Assembly: GCA_003520425.1 (NCBI GenBank) | Contig: DOUU01000177.1 | Location: 22,531-29,026 of the forward strand | DNA length: 6,496 bases | Source of the DNA: Deltaproteobacteria bacterium | Lineage (GTDB): Bacteria > Myxococcota_A > UBA9160 | Direction of reading: 5' to 3' | Shown here: in pieces, positions 1 to 5,404 of the stretch | Numbering within the stretch: position 1 is the stretch's first letter | Layout of the letters: every line of letters begins with the position of its first letter | Notes under the pieces: generated by a model | What the model saw: only the letters and a program-made list of their open reading frames with translations | The model's database searches: none | What the model was told of the DNA's origin: nothing | Made by a program: the position numbers and the translations under genes

Positions 1-770
1 GCGTCACCATCGGTGGCAAGGCCGATCCGCAGGCCGGAGCGCCCGCGCACGGCGCGTGCGAGCTCACGCAGCCTCTCCGGTACCGGATCGGGGGAGAAGC
101 CGCCAAAGGTCGGGTCTGCGTCACCACGAAGGGTGAGAACCGAGACCCCGCAACGGCGCAGGGCCACGTCCAGCACGCCCGCTCCCGTTCCATAGAGCGC
201 GTCGTAGACGACGGAAAGACCCGAACGCCGCAAAGCCGTGCGATCGATCTCGCAGAGGAGATCAGCGAGATAGGGCGCCACGAGATCCACCGCCCGGAGG
301 GTCGCGAGGCGCGGAGGAGAGGACTGCCCGCCTTGCGCGAGCGCCTGTGCGGCAAGGGCCTCGATCCGGCGGGTGGCTTCGCTCATGAGACCACCCCCCG
401 ACGCGCCGAGCACCTTGAGGCCTTGGTAGGCAGGAGGATTGTGGCTTGCGGTGAAGACGACGGCGCCGGCCGCTCGGGCTCGGACCACCCCGTGGGAAAC
501 GACAGGCGTCGCGACCGCACCTCGGACAAGAATGGGACGAATCCCCTCGCTATGGAGCACCCCGGCCGCCAGCAGCGCGAAGCGCTCCCCGAGGAAGCGG
601 CGGTCGTGGGCCACATACACGGGGCGGACGGCGCGGCCTTCCCTCAGCCATCGCGCCACCCCGGTCACCGCCGCGCACACCCGCTCGGCGGTGAAGTCCT
701 CCGCGAGGACTCCGCGCCAACCGCTGGTCCCGAAAAGGATTGGTCGGTCTGAGCGCGCGGCGAGCCGCAT
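1..770 (-). CDS. Phosphohexomutase (phosphomannomutase/phosphoglucomutase family), N-terminal part
   Basis: This is an alpha-D-phosphohexomutase, which interconverts hexose 1- and 6-phosphates through a phosphoserine in the cytoplasm. About 256 codons are visible and the gene runs off base 1; family members are usually about 450-470 residues, so the last sugar-binding and phosphate-binding domains are missing. The protein opens with FGTSGWRG near residue 13. It carries the active-site loop TASHNPP with the phosphoserine at residue 109, and reaches the metal-binding DGD at about residues 254-256, where the window ends. The ATG at 770 is preceded by a GGGGAG ribosome site (773-778). An overlapping frame starting at 798 is rejected because it has no family motifs. 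The gene sits 55 bp after coaD on the same strand, so it is probably the last visible member of the rsmD-coaD operon. Whether it prefers mannose, glucose or glucosamine phosphate cannot be told; TSGWR rather than TDGIRG argues against GlmM. Confidence 0.9.
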   Translation of the reverse strand, partial: MRLAARSDRPILFGTSGWRGVLAEDFTAERVCAAVTGVARWLREGRAVRPVYVAHDRRFLGERFALLAAGVLHSEGIRPILVRGAVATPVVSHGVVRARAAGAVVFTASHNPPAYQGLKVLGASGGGLMSEATRRIEALAAQALAQGGQSSPPRLATLRAVDLVAPYLADLLCEIDRTALRRSGLSVVYDALYGTGAGVLDVALRRCGVSVLTLRGDADPTFGGFSPDPVPERLRELARAVRGRSGLRIGLATDGD

Positions 771-772
771 CT

Positions 773-778
773 CTCCCC
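773..778 (-). promoter_or_regulatory. Ribosome binding site of the phosphohexomutase gene
   Basis: On the minus strand GGGGAG lies a few bases before the ATG at 770. It selects that start over the out-of-frame ATG at 798 and suggests independent translation initiation after the 55-bp gap from coaD. Confidence 0.55.
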
Positions 779-825
779 TTCGGCGGCTCCGCGTCCATCT
801 GAGCGAAGCCGCCACGCCCTGGGCG

Positions 826-1326
826 CTAGGCGCGCCCCAATCGATCCCGCAGGCGCTCCGCCACGTTCTTCGGCACGAAATCGTCAACGTTCCCGCCGAA
901 TCGGACAAGTTCCTTCAGGCGGGAAGAGCTCACGTAGAAGAACTCCTGGCTCGTCATCATGAACAGCGTTTCGATCTCGGGGGAGAGGTGCCGATTCATG
1001 AGGGCCATCTCGAACTCGTATTCGAAATCGGACATCGCACGCAGCCCCCGCAAGAGCACCCGGGCCCCGATCTTGCGCGCGTAGTCCACGAGCAGCCCCT
1101 CGAAGGAAGCGATTCGAATGCGATCCACCCCGGCGAGCGAGGAGCGCAGCATCTCGAGCCGCTCCTCCACCGTGAACAGGCCCTTCTTCTCGACGTTCGT
1201 GGCCACGGCCACGACGAGCTCATCGAAGATCGGCCTTGCGCGATGGATGATGTCCAGGTGCCCCTTCGTCACGGGGTCGAAGCTCGCCGGAAACAGCGCA
1301 AGCCCGCTCGTTTTGGACTTCGTCAT
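826..1326 (-). CDS. coaD: Pantetheine-phosphate adenylyltransferase (PPAT)
   Basis: CoaD transfers AMP from ATP to 4'-phosphopantetheine, giving dephospho-CoA, the penultimate step of coenzyme A synthesis in the cytoplasm. The 166-residue product has the normal family length. The nucleotidyltransferase signature TKGH is at residues 20-23, after a FPASFDP strand (the usual GTFDP is replaced by ASFDP, a conservative change). RGLR is at 93-96, followed by SDFEYE, NRHLSPEIETLF, and the serine-rich YVSSSRLKEL at 131-140. All expected catalytic and substrate-binding stretches are present, so the enzyme should be active. The start ATG (1326-1324) overlaps the rsmD stop as ATGA, which indicates translational coupling; a GGAGG lies about 12 bases upstream inside rsmD. 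The rsmD-coaD order is common across bacteria, which supports both identifications. Confidence 0.97.
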   Translation of the reverse strand: MTKSKTSGLALFPASFDPVTKGHLDIIHRARPIFDELVVAVATNVEKKGLFTVEERLEMLRSSLAGVDRIRIASFEGLLVDYARKIGARVLLRGLRAMSDFEYEFEMALMNRHLSPEIETLFMMTSQEFFYVSSSRLKELVRFGGNVDDFVPKNVAERLRDRLGRA

Positions 1327-1931
1327 CCCTTTGCTTTGCCTCCCTCAGGAGCTGGAACCGGGCCGTCGCCTTGGGTTCCCGTCCCGGCCTCGGGCATGAG
1401 CCTTGTCAGCACTGTGTCGCCATACCGGCGGTCAGAAACCACCCGCCAGCCCGGGACTGGCCGCACAGGATGCCGTCGCGAGCTTTCGATCACCACCGTT
1501 CCCCCGGGCGCCACGATCCGCGCGGCGCGCAGGGCCCCGAGGAGGGCGGGGCCGACCTCGAGGGCGTAGGGCGGGTCTGCGAGGATGAGGTCAAAACGCT
1601 CCGCCGAACGACCGAGGCGTCGCACGACAGCGAGGGCATCGCCCCTCACGATCCGCGACTGCGCTGCGAGCCCGAGGCGGCCAAGGTTGTCCCTGAGCAC
1701 GGCGAGCGACGCAGGCGAGCGTTCCACGAAGACGGCCGCCGAGGCGCCGCGCGAGAGCGCCTCGATTCCGAGCGCGCCCGTGCCTGCATAAAGATCGAGC
1801 ACGTGCGCATCTTCAAGCGCACCGAGCTGCGCGAAGAGCGCCTCACGCACGCGGTCCGACGTCGGCCGCACACCCTTGTCCGGGGGGGGACGAAGGCGCC
1901 GTCCACCAAGGCGCCCAGCGATTACGCGCAT
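1323..1931 (-). CDS. rsmD: 16S rRNA (guanine(966)-N(2))-methyltransferase RsmD
   Basis: RsmD is an S-adenosylmethionine-dependent enzyme that methylates N2 of a guanine in helix 31 of 16S rRNA during small-subunit assembly. The product starts MRVIAGRLGGRRL, the classic family N-terminus, and is 202 residues long. RPTSDRVREALF is at 22-33, the SAM-binding motif I DLYAGTG at 46-52, the N6/N2-methyltransferase motif DPPY at 119-122, and RRYGDT at 168-173. The open frame continues upstream to 2189, but those 86 residues are low-complexity and unrelated to the family, so I place the start at 1931; the nearest Shine-Dalgarno-like GGAG is rather far (about 12 bases). The C-terminus carries a Gly/Pro-rich tail of about 20 residues beyond the usual end. 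A run of eight G (1882-1889 on the plus strand) encodes the RPPP stretch. It is the first gene of the rsmD-coaD-hexomutase unit. Confidence 0.95.
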   Translation of the reverse strand: MRVIAGRLGGRRLRPPPDKGVRPTSDRVREALFAQLGALEDAHVLDLYAGTGALGIEALSRGASAAVFVERSPASLAVLRDNLGRLGLAAQSRIVRGDALAVVRRLGRSAERFDLILADPPYALEVGPALLGALRAARIVAPGGTVVIESSRRHPVRPVPGWRVVSDRRYGDTVLTRLMPEAGTGTQGDGPVPAPEGGKAKG

Positions 1932-2022
1932 CTCGTGTTCTGTCTCCCAACGCTCCTCACGGGGAAGGTGGGACGCGTCACAGTCCCCGCCCACATACGA
2001 TTTCGAATCTCGGCTTGTGCTC

Positions 2023-2050
2023 GTGACGCTCCCGGGTGACGTGCTAGATT
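2023..2050 (+). promoter_or_regulatory. Candidate sigma-70-type promoter for the HTH regulator
   Basis: GTGACG (2023-2028) resembles a -35 box and TAGATT (2045-2050) a -10 box, four matches of six each, with a 16-base spacer. Transcription would start near 2057, inside the palindrome at 2051-2067, giving a leader of about 130 bases. The match is weak and rests on position as much as sequence. Confidence 0.25.
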
Positions 2051-2067
2051 GTTGAACAGCGTTCAAC
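2051..2067. promoter_or_regulatory. Perfect palindrome GTTGAAC-AGC-GTTCAAC, candidate operator
   Basis: Two 7-bp arms are exact reverse complements around a 3-bp spacer. The symmetry, length and place in a divergent intergenic region are typical of a binding site for a dimeric repressor. It lies immediately after a possible -10 box, where a bound protein would block initiation. The adjacent HTH protein is one candidate ligand (autoregulation). A TetR-type or LexA-type protein encoded elsewhere is equally possible. Confidence 0.4.
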
Positions 2068-2102
2068 GCGTTTCGGCTCAGCAATAGGTCGCGTGACACG
2101 AG

Positions 2103-2123
2103 TGCGTGCCCACCGGGCACGCA
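2103..2123 (+). repeat. Inverted repeat / hairpin 1 in the regulator leader
   Basis: TGCGTGCCC (2103-2111) and GGGCACGCA (2115-2123) are perfect 9-bp complementary arms around the triplet ACC. No T-run follows, so it is not a classical intrinsic terminator. It may act as RNA structure in the 5' leader or as a second protein-binding palindrome. Confidence 0.5.
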
Positions 2124-2132
2124 AGTCCGTGG

Positions 2133-2158
2133 CTTCGGGCAGGAGTGCTGCACCGAAG
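2133..2158 (+). repeat. Inverted repeat / hairpin 2 in the regulator leader
   Basis: CTTCGG plus GCAG (2133-2142) pairs with CTGC (2148-2151) and CCGAAG (2153-2158) across a five-base loop, leaving one bulged A at 2152: a 10-bp stem. It starts nine bases after hairpin 1 and ends about ten bases before the ribosome site of the HTH gene, so it could influence translation or transcript stability. Confidence 0.5.
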
Positions 2159-2168
2159 TAGAAACGCG

Positions 2169-2178
2169 GGAGGGAGGA
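2169..2178 (+). promoter_or_regulatory. Purine-rich ribosome binding site of the HTH regulator
   Basis: GGAGGGAGGA lies 11 bases before the ATG at 2190. It is the strongest Shine-Dalgarno-like tract in the region and supports that start over the in-frame GTG at 2106, which sits within hairpin 1. Confidence 0.5.
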
Positions 2179-2189
2179 TAGGCATCCAC

Positions 2190-2429
2190 ATGGCGTCAGC
2201 AGCAGTCGAGCGTCTCAAGAAGCAGCTTCCCAAGAGACTCGCCGAGGTGCGCGGGGATCGCTCCCAGCGCCAGTTCGCCCGCGATCTGGGCGTTTTTCAG
2301 CAGAACGTGAACCGCTACGAGAGCGGCACGACTCCGCATACCGACTTCCTCGTCACCCTCGCCCTGAAGGAGAACGTCTCCCTCGATTGGCTTCTCCTCG
2401 GCAAGGGCAAGGCGCGCCGCGGCCGGTGA
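2190..2429 (+). CDS. Small XRE/Cro-family helix-turn-helix regulator
   Basis: The 79-residue protein is a single DNA-binding domain of the lambda repressor-like (XRE/Cro/CI) family. Helix 2 is about residues 25-34 (SQRQFARDLG). The recognition helix follows at about 36-46 (FQQNVNRYESG), with the typical N-x-x-R-Y-E-S-G pattern that ends the HTH core. It ends with VSLDWLLLGKG (63-73), a closing pattern common in phage-repressor-like and orphan XRE proteins, then a short basic tail. No ligand-binding, peptidase or dimerisation domain is attached. The ATG at 2190 is chosen because the 28 upstream codons are not HTH-like and a purine-rich ribosome site precedes it. The gene is alone on its strand, divergent from rsmD and convergent with dacB, and has no toxin partner. 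It could bind the palindromes in its own upstream region; its targets cannot be told from sequence. Confidence 0.85.
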   Translation: MASAAVERLKKQLPKRLAEVRGDRSQRQFARDLGVFQQNVNRYESGTTPHTDFLVTLALKENVSLDWLLLGKGKARRGR

Positions 2430-2441
2430 GGAGGCGTCCCC

Positions 2442-2487
2442 GATCCCGAGGCACGCGAAAGCACCGCTCCTCGCCTGCCTCGGGGTC
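2442..2487. terminator. Candidate bidirectional terminator between the HTH gene and dacB
   Basis: GATCCCGAGGCA (2442-2453) can pair with TGCCTCGGGGTC (2476-2487), 12 bp with a single G-U wobble, around a 22-base loop. It lies in the 83-bp gap between two convergent genes. A further copy of GCCTCGG at 2502-2508, followed by TTTCTC, could serve as an alternative 3' arm on the plus strand. There is no strong U tract on either side, so termination efficiency is uncertain. Confidence 0.35.
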
Positions 2488-2512
2488 TCGCTCGTCCATC
2501 CGCCTCGGTTTC

Positions 2513-3961
2513 TCAATGCGGCTGCTCCTCGACGAGAACCGCCACGAATCCGTCTAGCGCGCGCATCGCCTCTTCGTCGCTGCATCGATAGCCATTGACC
2601 AGGATCGAGAACACGACGTCGCCTCCCGCGCGCATGCGTGCCTCCCCGGAGAGTGCGACGACGCGCGTGAGCAGCCCGCTCTTTGCCCGCACCTCGCCAC
2701 GGACCTCTTGCGCGCGATCGCGCAGCGTCCCGTCGCTACCGGCGATGGGAAGCGCAACCAGGAGCTCGGGACCGAAGGCAAACGAGCGCCGCGCGACGCC
2801 AAGGACAGAGACCAGGGTCCGCGGCGAGACGCGGTTCTCATAGGAGAGGCCGGATCCGTCCACCATTTCGAGCCCACCGACCTCGACGCCAAGGCCGACG
2901 AGCGCCGCCCGGGACGCCGCCACGCCTCCCGCCCACCCCGCCGGGTCTTCGCCTCGCGCCGCCGAGAGGGCCTTGGTGAGCGTCTCCGCGATCGGGTTGC
3001 TGCTGTACTTGAGCATGAGGCGAACGATTTCACCTAGGGACCGACCCTCGAAGGTCAGCAGCTCCACGGCGCCCGCGGGCACGCTGGCGGCCTGTGGGGG
3101 CTCCAGGACACGGATGTCGTTCGCCTCGAGCGCCATCACCAGCACCGCGGCCGCATAGGCGGTGGGATCGAGAACGCTCCGGCGAAAGCTCTGGACCGCG
3201 CCGCCCAGCGGGACGCGACCGCTCACCAAGACGGGCTCCTCGCCGTCGCCCTGCGAGCGCTCGACCTGCACCTCGAAAGCCGAACCGACGGGCCCCGTCG
3301 TCGTGCGATTCACGAGCCTTAGGTACGCGACCGGCGGATCCACCGACACACCTCCCGGATCACCCTCCCTCGCGCCGGGCCGCACGTCGACGAGGAAGGC
3401 ACCATAGTTCGCCATCAAGGCGCCGATCGGCGCGAAATAGGCGCGCGAGGAGACCGGGCCCCAGCTTGGATGCCAGCGCTCCCGGTCGAAGGCCGAGTCA
3501 TCCACCACAAGGCGGCGTGCGCCTCGCACACCCGCGCGGCGGAGATCGGCTGCGAGACGCCACCAATCCTCCGACGCCAATGCTGGATCTCCTCCGCCCC
3601 TCACGTAGAGCGTCCCTACTTGGCCGGCGGCGTCCGGCGGGCTGTCCGCCAGGATGCGGGTGACAAACCGGTACGACGGCCCCAAGGTCGCGAGCGCCGC
3701 AACGGCGGTCAGGAGCTTCAGGTTCGAAGCGGGCACGAGTGGCCGGTCTGGATCCCGTTCGAAGCGCAGACCCCCGTCCGCGGCGTTCACGACGAGCGCT
3801 GCGATCTGGGCGCCACGCAGGGCGGGAACGGCAAGCGCTGCCTCGAGCCCAGCGTCCTGGGCTTCGGTGCCGCCCGTGCGGGGGGGCCCGGCTGCGCGTC
3901 CGGCCGGTGCGCACGCGAGGGCGAGCCCCGCCAAGAGCGCACTCGAGAGTCTGCGCCACAT
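2513..3961 (-). CDS. dacB: D-alanyl-D-alanine carboxypeptidase/endopeptidase, PBP4 (peptidase S13) family
   Basis: The product is a periplasmic penicillin-binding protein that removes the terminal D-Ala from peptidoglycan stem peptides and/or cuts D-Ala-mDAP crosslinks. It is 482 residues, the usual PBP4 size. It begins with MWRR and a hydrophobic signal segment to about residue 20; ALAC at 14-17 is a poor lipobox, so lipidation is doubtful. The three active-site motifs appear in order: SNLK at 79-82 (nucleophile Ser79), SSN at 320-322, and KSG at 427-429, where KTG is more usual. The S13 signatures DGSGLS (368-373) and SDGTLRDR are also present. The long insert between the first two motifs is typical of class C PBPs. 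The ATG at 3961 has a GGAGG ribosome site; an in-frame upstream start at 4057 adds 32 basic residues ahead of the signal peptide and is rejected. It is divergent from the SpmA-SpmB fusion with a 135-bp shared spacer. Confidence 0.93.
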   Translation of the reverse strand: MWRRLSSALLAGLALACAPAGRAAGPPRTGGTEAQDAGLEAALAVPALRGAQIAALVVNAADGGLRFERDPDRPLVPASNLKLLTAVAALATLGPSYRFVTRILADSPPDAAGQVGTLYVRGGGDPALASEDWWRLAADLRRAGVRGARRLVVDDSAFDRERWHPSWGPVSSRAYFAPIGALMANYGAFLVDVRPGAREGDPGGVSVDPPVAYLRLVNRTTTGPVGSAFEVQVERSQGDGEEPVLVSGRVPLGGAVQSFRRSVLDPTAYAAAVLVMALEANDIRVLEPPQAASVPAGAVELLTFEGRSLGEIVRLMLKYSSNPIAETLTKALSAARGEDPAGWAGGVAASRAALVGLGVEVGGLEMVDGSGLSYENRVSPRTLVSVLGVARRSFAFGPELLVALPIAGSDGTLRDRAQEVRGEVRAKSGLLTRVVALSGEARMRAGGDVVFSILVNGYRCSDEEAMRALDGFVAVLVEEQPH

Positions 3962-4096
3962 GCGGTCCCCCCCTCCGCTTCGCCGCGCGACGGGCCGATA
4001 CGAACCGGCGGCTCGCTTGACGGCGCGGACCGTATCCCCGAGCCTGCGCCGGGGCAATCGCGCGCCGCGCTGGGCGCGGGGGTGGGGGGGTCCGGA
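3962..4096. promoter_or_regulatory. Shared divergent promoter region of dacB and the spmAB fusion
   Basis: This 135-bp spacer must hold both transcription starts unless the genes belong to longer units. The dacB ribosome site GGAGG (minus strand, 3972-3976) is continuous with a run of seven G. On the plus strand a second run of seven G (4084-4090) sits just before the spm start. A plus-strand TTGACG at 4017-4022 looks like a -35 box, but I find no matching -10 at 16-18 bases, so no promoter is called. Confidence 0.4.
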
Positions 4097-5404
4097 TTGC
4101 TCAACGCGATCTGGCTCGGCATGGTGCTCGTCTCAATCACTGTGGCCGCATTCACGGGTCGCATGGATGCCCTCCAGAAAGCCACGTTCGATGGCGCCAA
4201 GAGTGCCGTCTATCTCGTCGTCGACCTCACCGGCTCGATGGTCTTTTTCCTCGGGCTGATGCGGGTGGCCAGGGACGGCGGCCTCCTGCTCGCAGTAAGT
4301 CGCGGGCTTGCTCCCCTGTTGCGGCGCCTTTTCCCCGACGTCCCCGCCGACCATCCCGCGATGGGCGCGATCGTGATGAACATTGCGTCCAACGTCCTCG
4401 GTCTTGGCAACGCCGCCACCCCATTCGGACTCAAGGCGATGGTCGAGCTCGAGCGACTCAACCCAAAGCCCGGTGTCGCAAGCGACGCGAGCGTCCTGTT
4501 CGTCGCGATCAATGCGACGGTGATTCACCTGCTGCCGCTTGGAACCTTCACGGTGCGGGCCGGCGCGGGCTCGCTCGCGCCCGCCTCGATCTGGATCCCG
4601 ACGCTTTTCGCCACCTTTGCCTCCTGCACAACGGCGATTGCCGCGCATTTTGCGCTGCGCCGTCTGCCCAGCTACCGCCTCGAAGCGTTTTCAGCGCTCC
4701 CGGGGGCACAGACCCCCTCGGTCGTCCCGACCCCGGAGCCCGAAGTTCCGGGTCCGCGGGAGGTCGTGGCAGCGACCCGCGGAGGGCGCGTGCTGATCTG
4801 GGGCTTTGCCGCGGCTTTCGCCCTCGCCCTGGCCCTGCATGTCCTCGGCGGCCTCAAGAGCAGCTCCGCGGGCGAACTCGTGCGGGGCATCCTTGCCACG
4901 TGGCTCGTCCCCGCACTGATTGCGTTCCTCCTGCTCGTCGGAGTCGCGGGCCGTGTGCGCGTCTATGAGTCCGCTGTCGAAGGTGCGCGCGAGGGTCTCG
5001 AGGTCGCCGTGCGCATTGTGCCCTTCCTCGTCCTGATCCTCGTGGCCGTGGCGATGCTGCGTGCCTCCGGCGCGCTCGATCTGCTGATCGGAATCCTCGA
5101 TCCTGTGACGAGCCGCCTCGGTGTCCCGGCCGAGGCACTGCCGATGGCGCTCCTGCGACCCCTCTCCGGCTCCGGCGCCTTCGGCGTCATGAGCGAGATC
5201 CTCAAGGCACACGGCCCGGACTCGTTCATCGGTCAGCTCGTCAGCACATATCAGGGCTCGACGGAGACGACGTTCTACGTGCTTGCGGTCTATTTCGGTG
5301 CGGCCGGCCTTCGGGAAGGCCGCCATGCCCTCGCCGCATGCCTGCTCGGTGATCTCGCGGGCTTCGCGGTCGCCACGGCGGCGTGTCACCTCTTCTTCGG
5401 GTGA
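4097..5404 (+). CDS. SpmA-SpmB fusion membrane protein (nucleoside recognition / Gate domain)
   Basis: One 435-residue polypeptide joins full-length homologues of the Bacillus spore maturation proteins SpmA (about 1-195) and SpmB (about 260-435), linked by a Pro/Ala-rich stretch and an extra hydrophobic segment near 231-251. The SpmA half has the N-terminal LNAIWLG, DHPAMG at 85-90 and LGLGNAATPFG at 101-111. The SpmB half has RASGALD (322-328), RPLSGSGAFG (354-363), HGPDSFIG (372-379) and QGSTETTFYVLAVYFG (386-401). Several hydrophobic segments make it a polytopic inner-membrane protein. The transport substrate or partner of this family is not established; in Bacillus the proteins are needed for spore core dehydration. 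The start is uncertain: TTG at 4097 matches the family N-terminus, and GTG at 4082 would add five residues. The frame is open far upstream, but that part is antisense to dacB. Single-chain fusions are known in Gram-negatives, often annotated only as nucleoside recognition proteins. Confidence 0.9.
   Translation: MLNAIWLGMVLVSITVAAFTGRMDALQKATFDGAKSAVYLVVDLTGSMVFFLGLMRVARDGGLLLAVSRGLAPLLRRLFPDVPADHPAMGAIVMNIASNVLGLGNAATPFGLKAMVELERLNPKPGVASDASVLFVAINATVIHLLPLGTFTVRAGAGSLAPASIWIPTLFATFASCTTAIAAHFALRRLPSYRLEAFSALPGAQTPSVVPTPEPEVPGPREVVAATRGGRVLIWGFAAAFALALALHVLGGLKSSSAGELVRGILATWLVPALIAFLLLVGVAGRVRVYESAVEGAREGLEVAVRIVPFLVLILVAVAMLRASGALDLLIGILDPVTSRLGVPAEALPMALLRPLSGSGAFGVMSEILKAHGPDSFIGQLVSTYQGSTETTFYVLAVYFGAAGLREGRHALAACLLGDLAGFAVATAACHLFFG

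Larger units (their letters stand above)
1932..2189. promoter_or_regulatory. Divergent intergenic region between rsmD and the HTH regulator
   Basis: This 258-bp stretch separates the two divergent genes and is the only long non-coding interval in the window. It is visibly richer in A+T around 2040-2090 than its surroundings. It contains a perfect palindrome at 2051-2067, a candidate plus-strand promoter at 2023-2050, two hairpins at 2103-2123 and 2133-2158, and a purine-rich ribosome site at 2169-2178. The minus-strand rsmD frame stays open through it, but without family similarity. I find no convincing minus-strand -35/-10 pair for the rsmD operon. Confidence 0.6.

Noticed and set aside
782..813. 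GGCGGCT/AGCCGCC inverted repeat between coaD and the hexomutase
   Set aside because: Seven-bp arms with an 18-base spacer and no T-run are easily expected by chance in such GC-rich DNA; not called as a terminator.
439..1569. Plus-strand open frame of 376 codons
   Set aside because: It is antisense to the hexomutase, coaD and rsmD, has low-complexity Arg/Pro/His-rich content and no recognisable domain; an artefact of GC-rich codon use.
1932..2189. N-terminal extension of rsmD to an ATG at 2189
   Set aside because: The 86 extra residues are not seen in RsmD proteins, and the stretch holds palindromes and hairpins typical of intergenic DNA; MRVIAGRLGG at 1931 is the family start.
3962..4057. 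Earlier in-frame start for dacB, 32 residues upstream
   Set aside because: It would put basic, unconserved residues before a clear signal peptide; the ATG at 3961 has a GGAGG ribosome site.
3470..4096. Upstream 209 codons of the plus-strand frame that contains SpmAB
   Set aside because: This part is antisense to dacB and lacks membrane segments or similarity; family homology begins at LNAIWLG near 4100.
4691..5389. Minus-strand frame of 232 codons opposite the SpmB half
   Set aside because: Composition is Arg/Glu/His-rich low complexity and antisense to highly conserved SpmB motifs.
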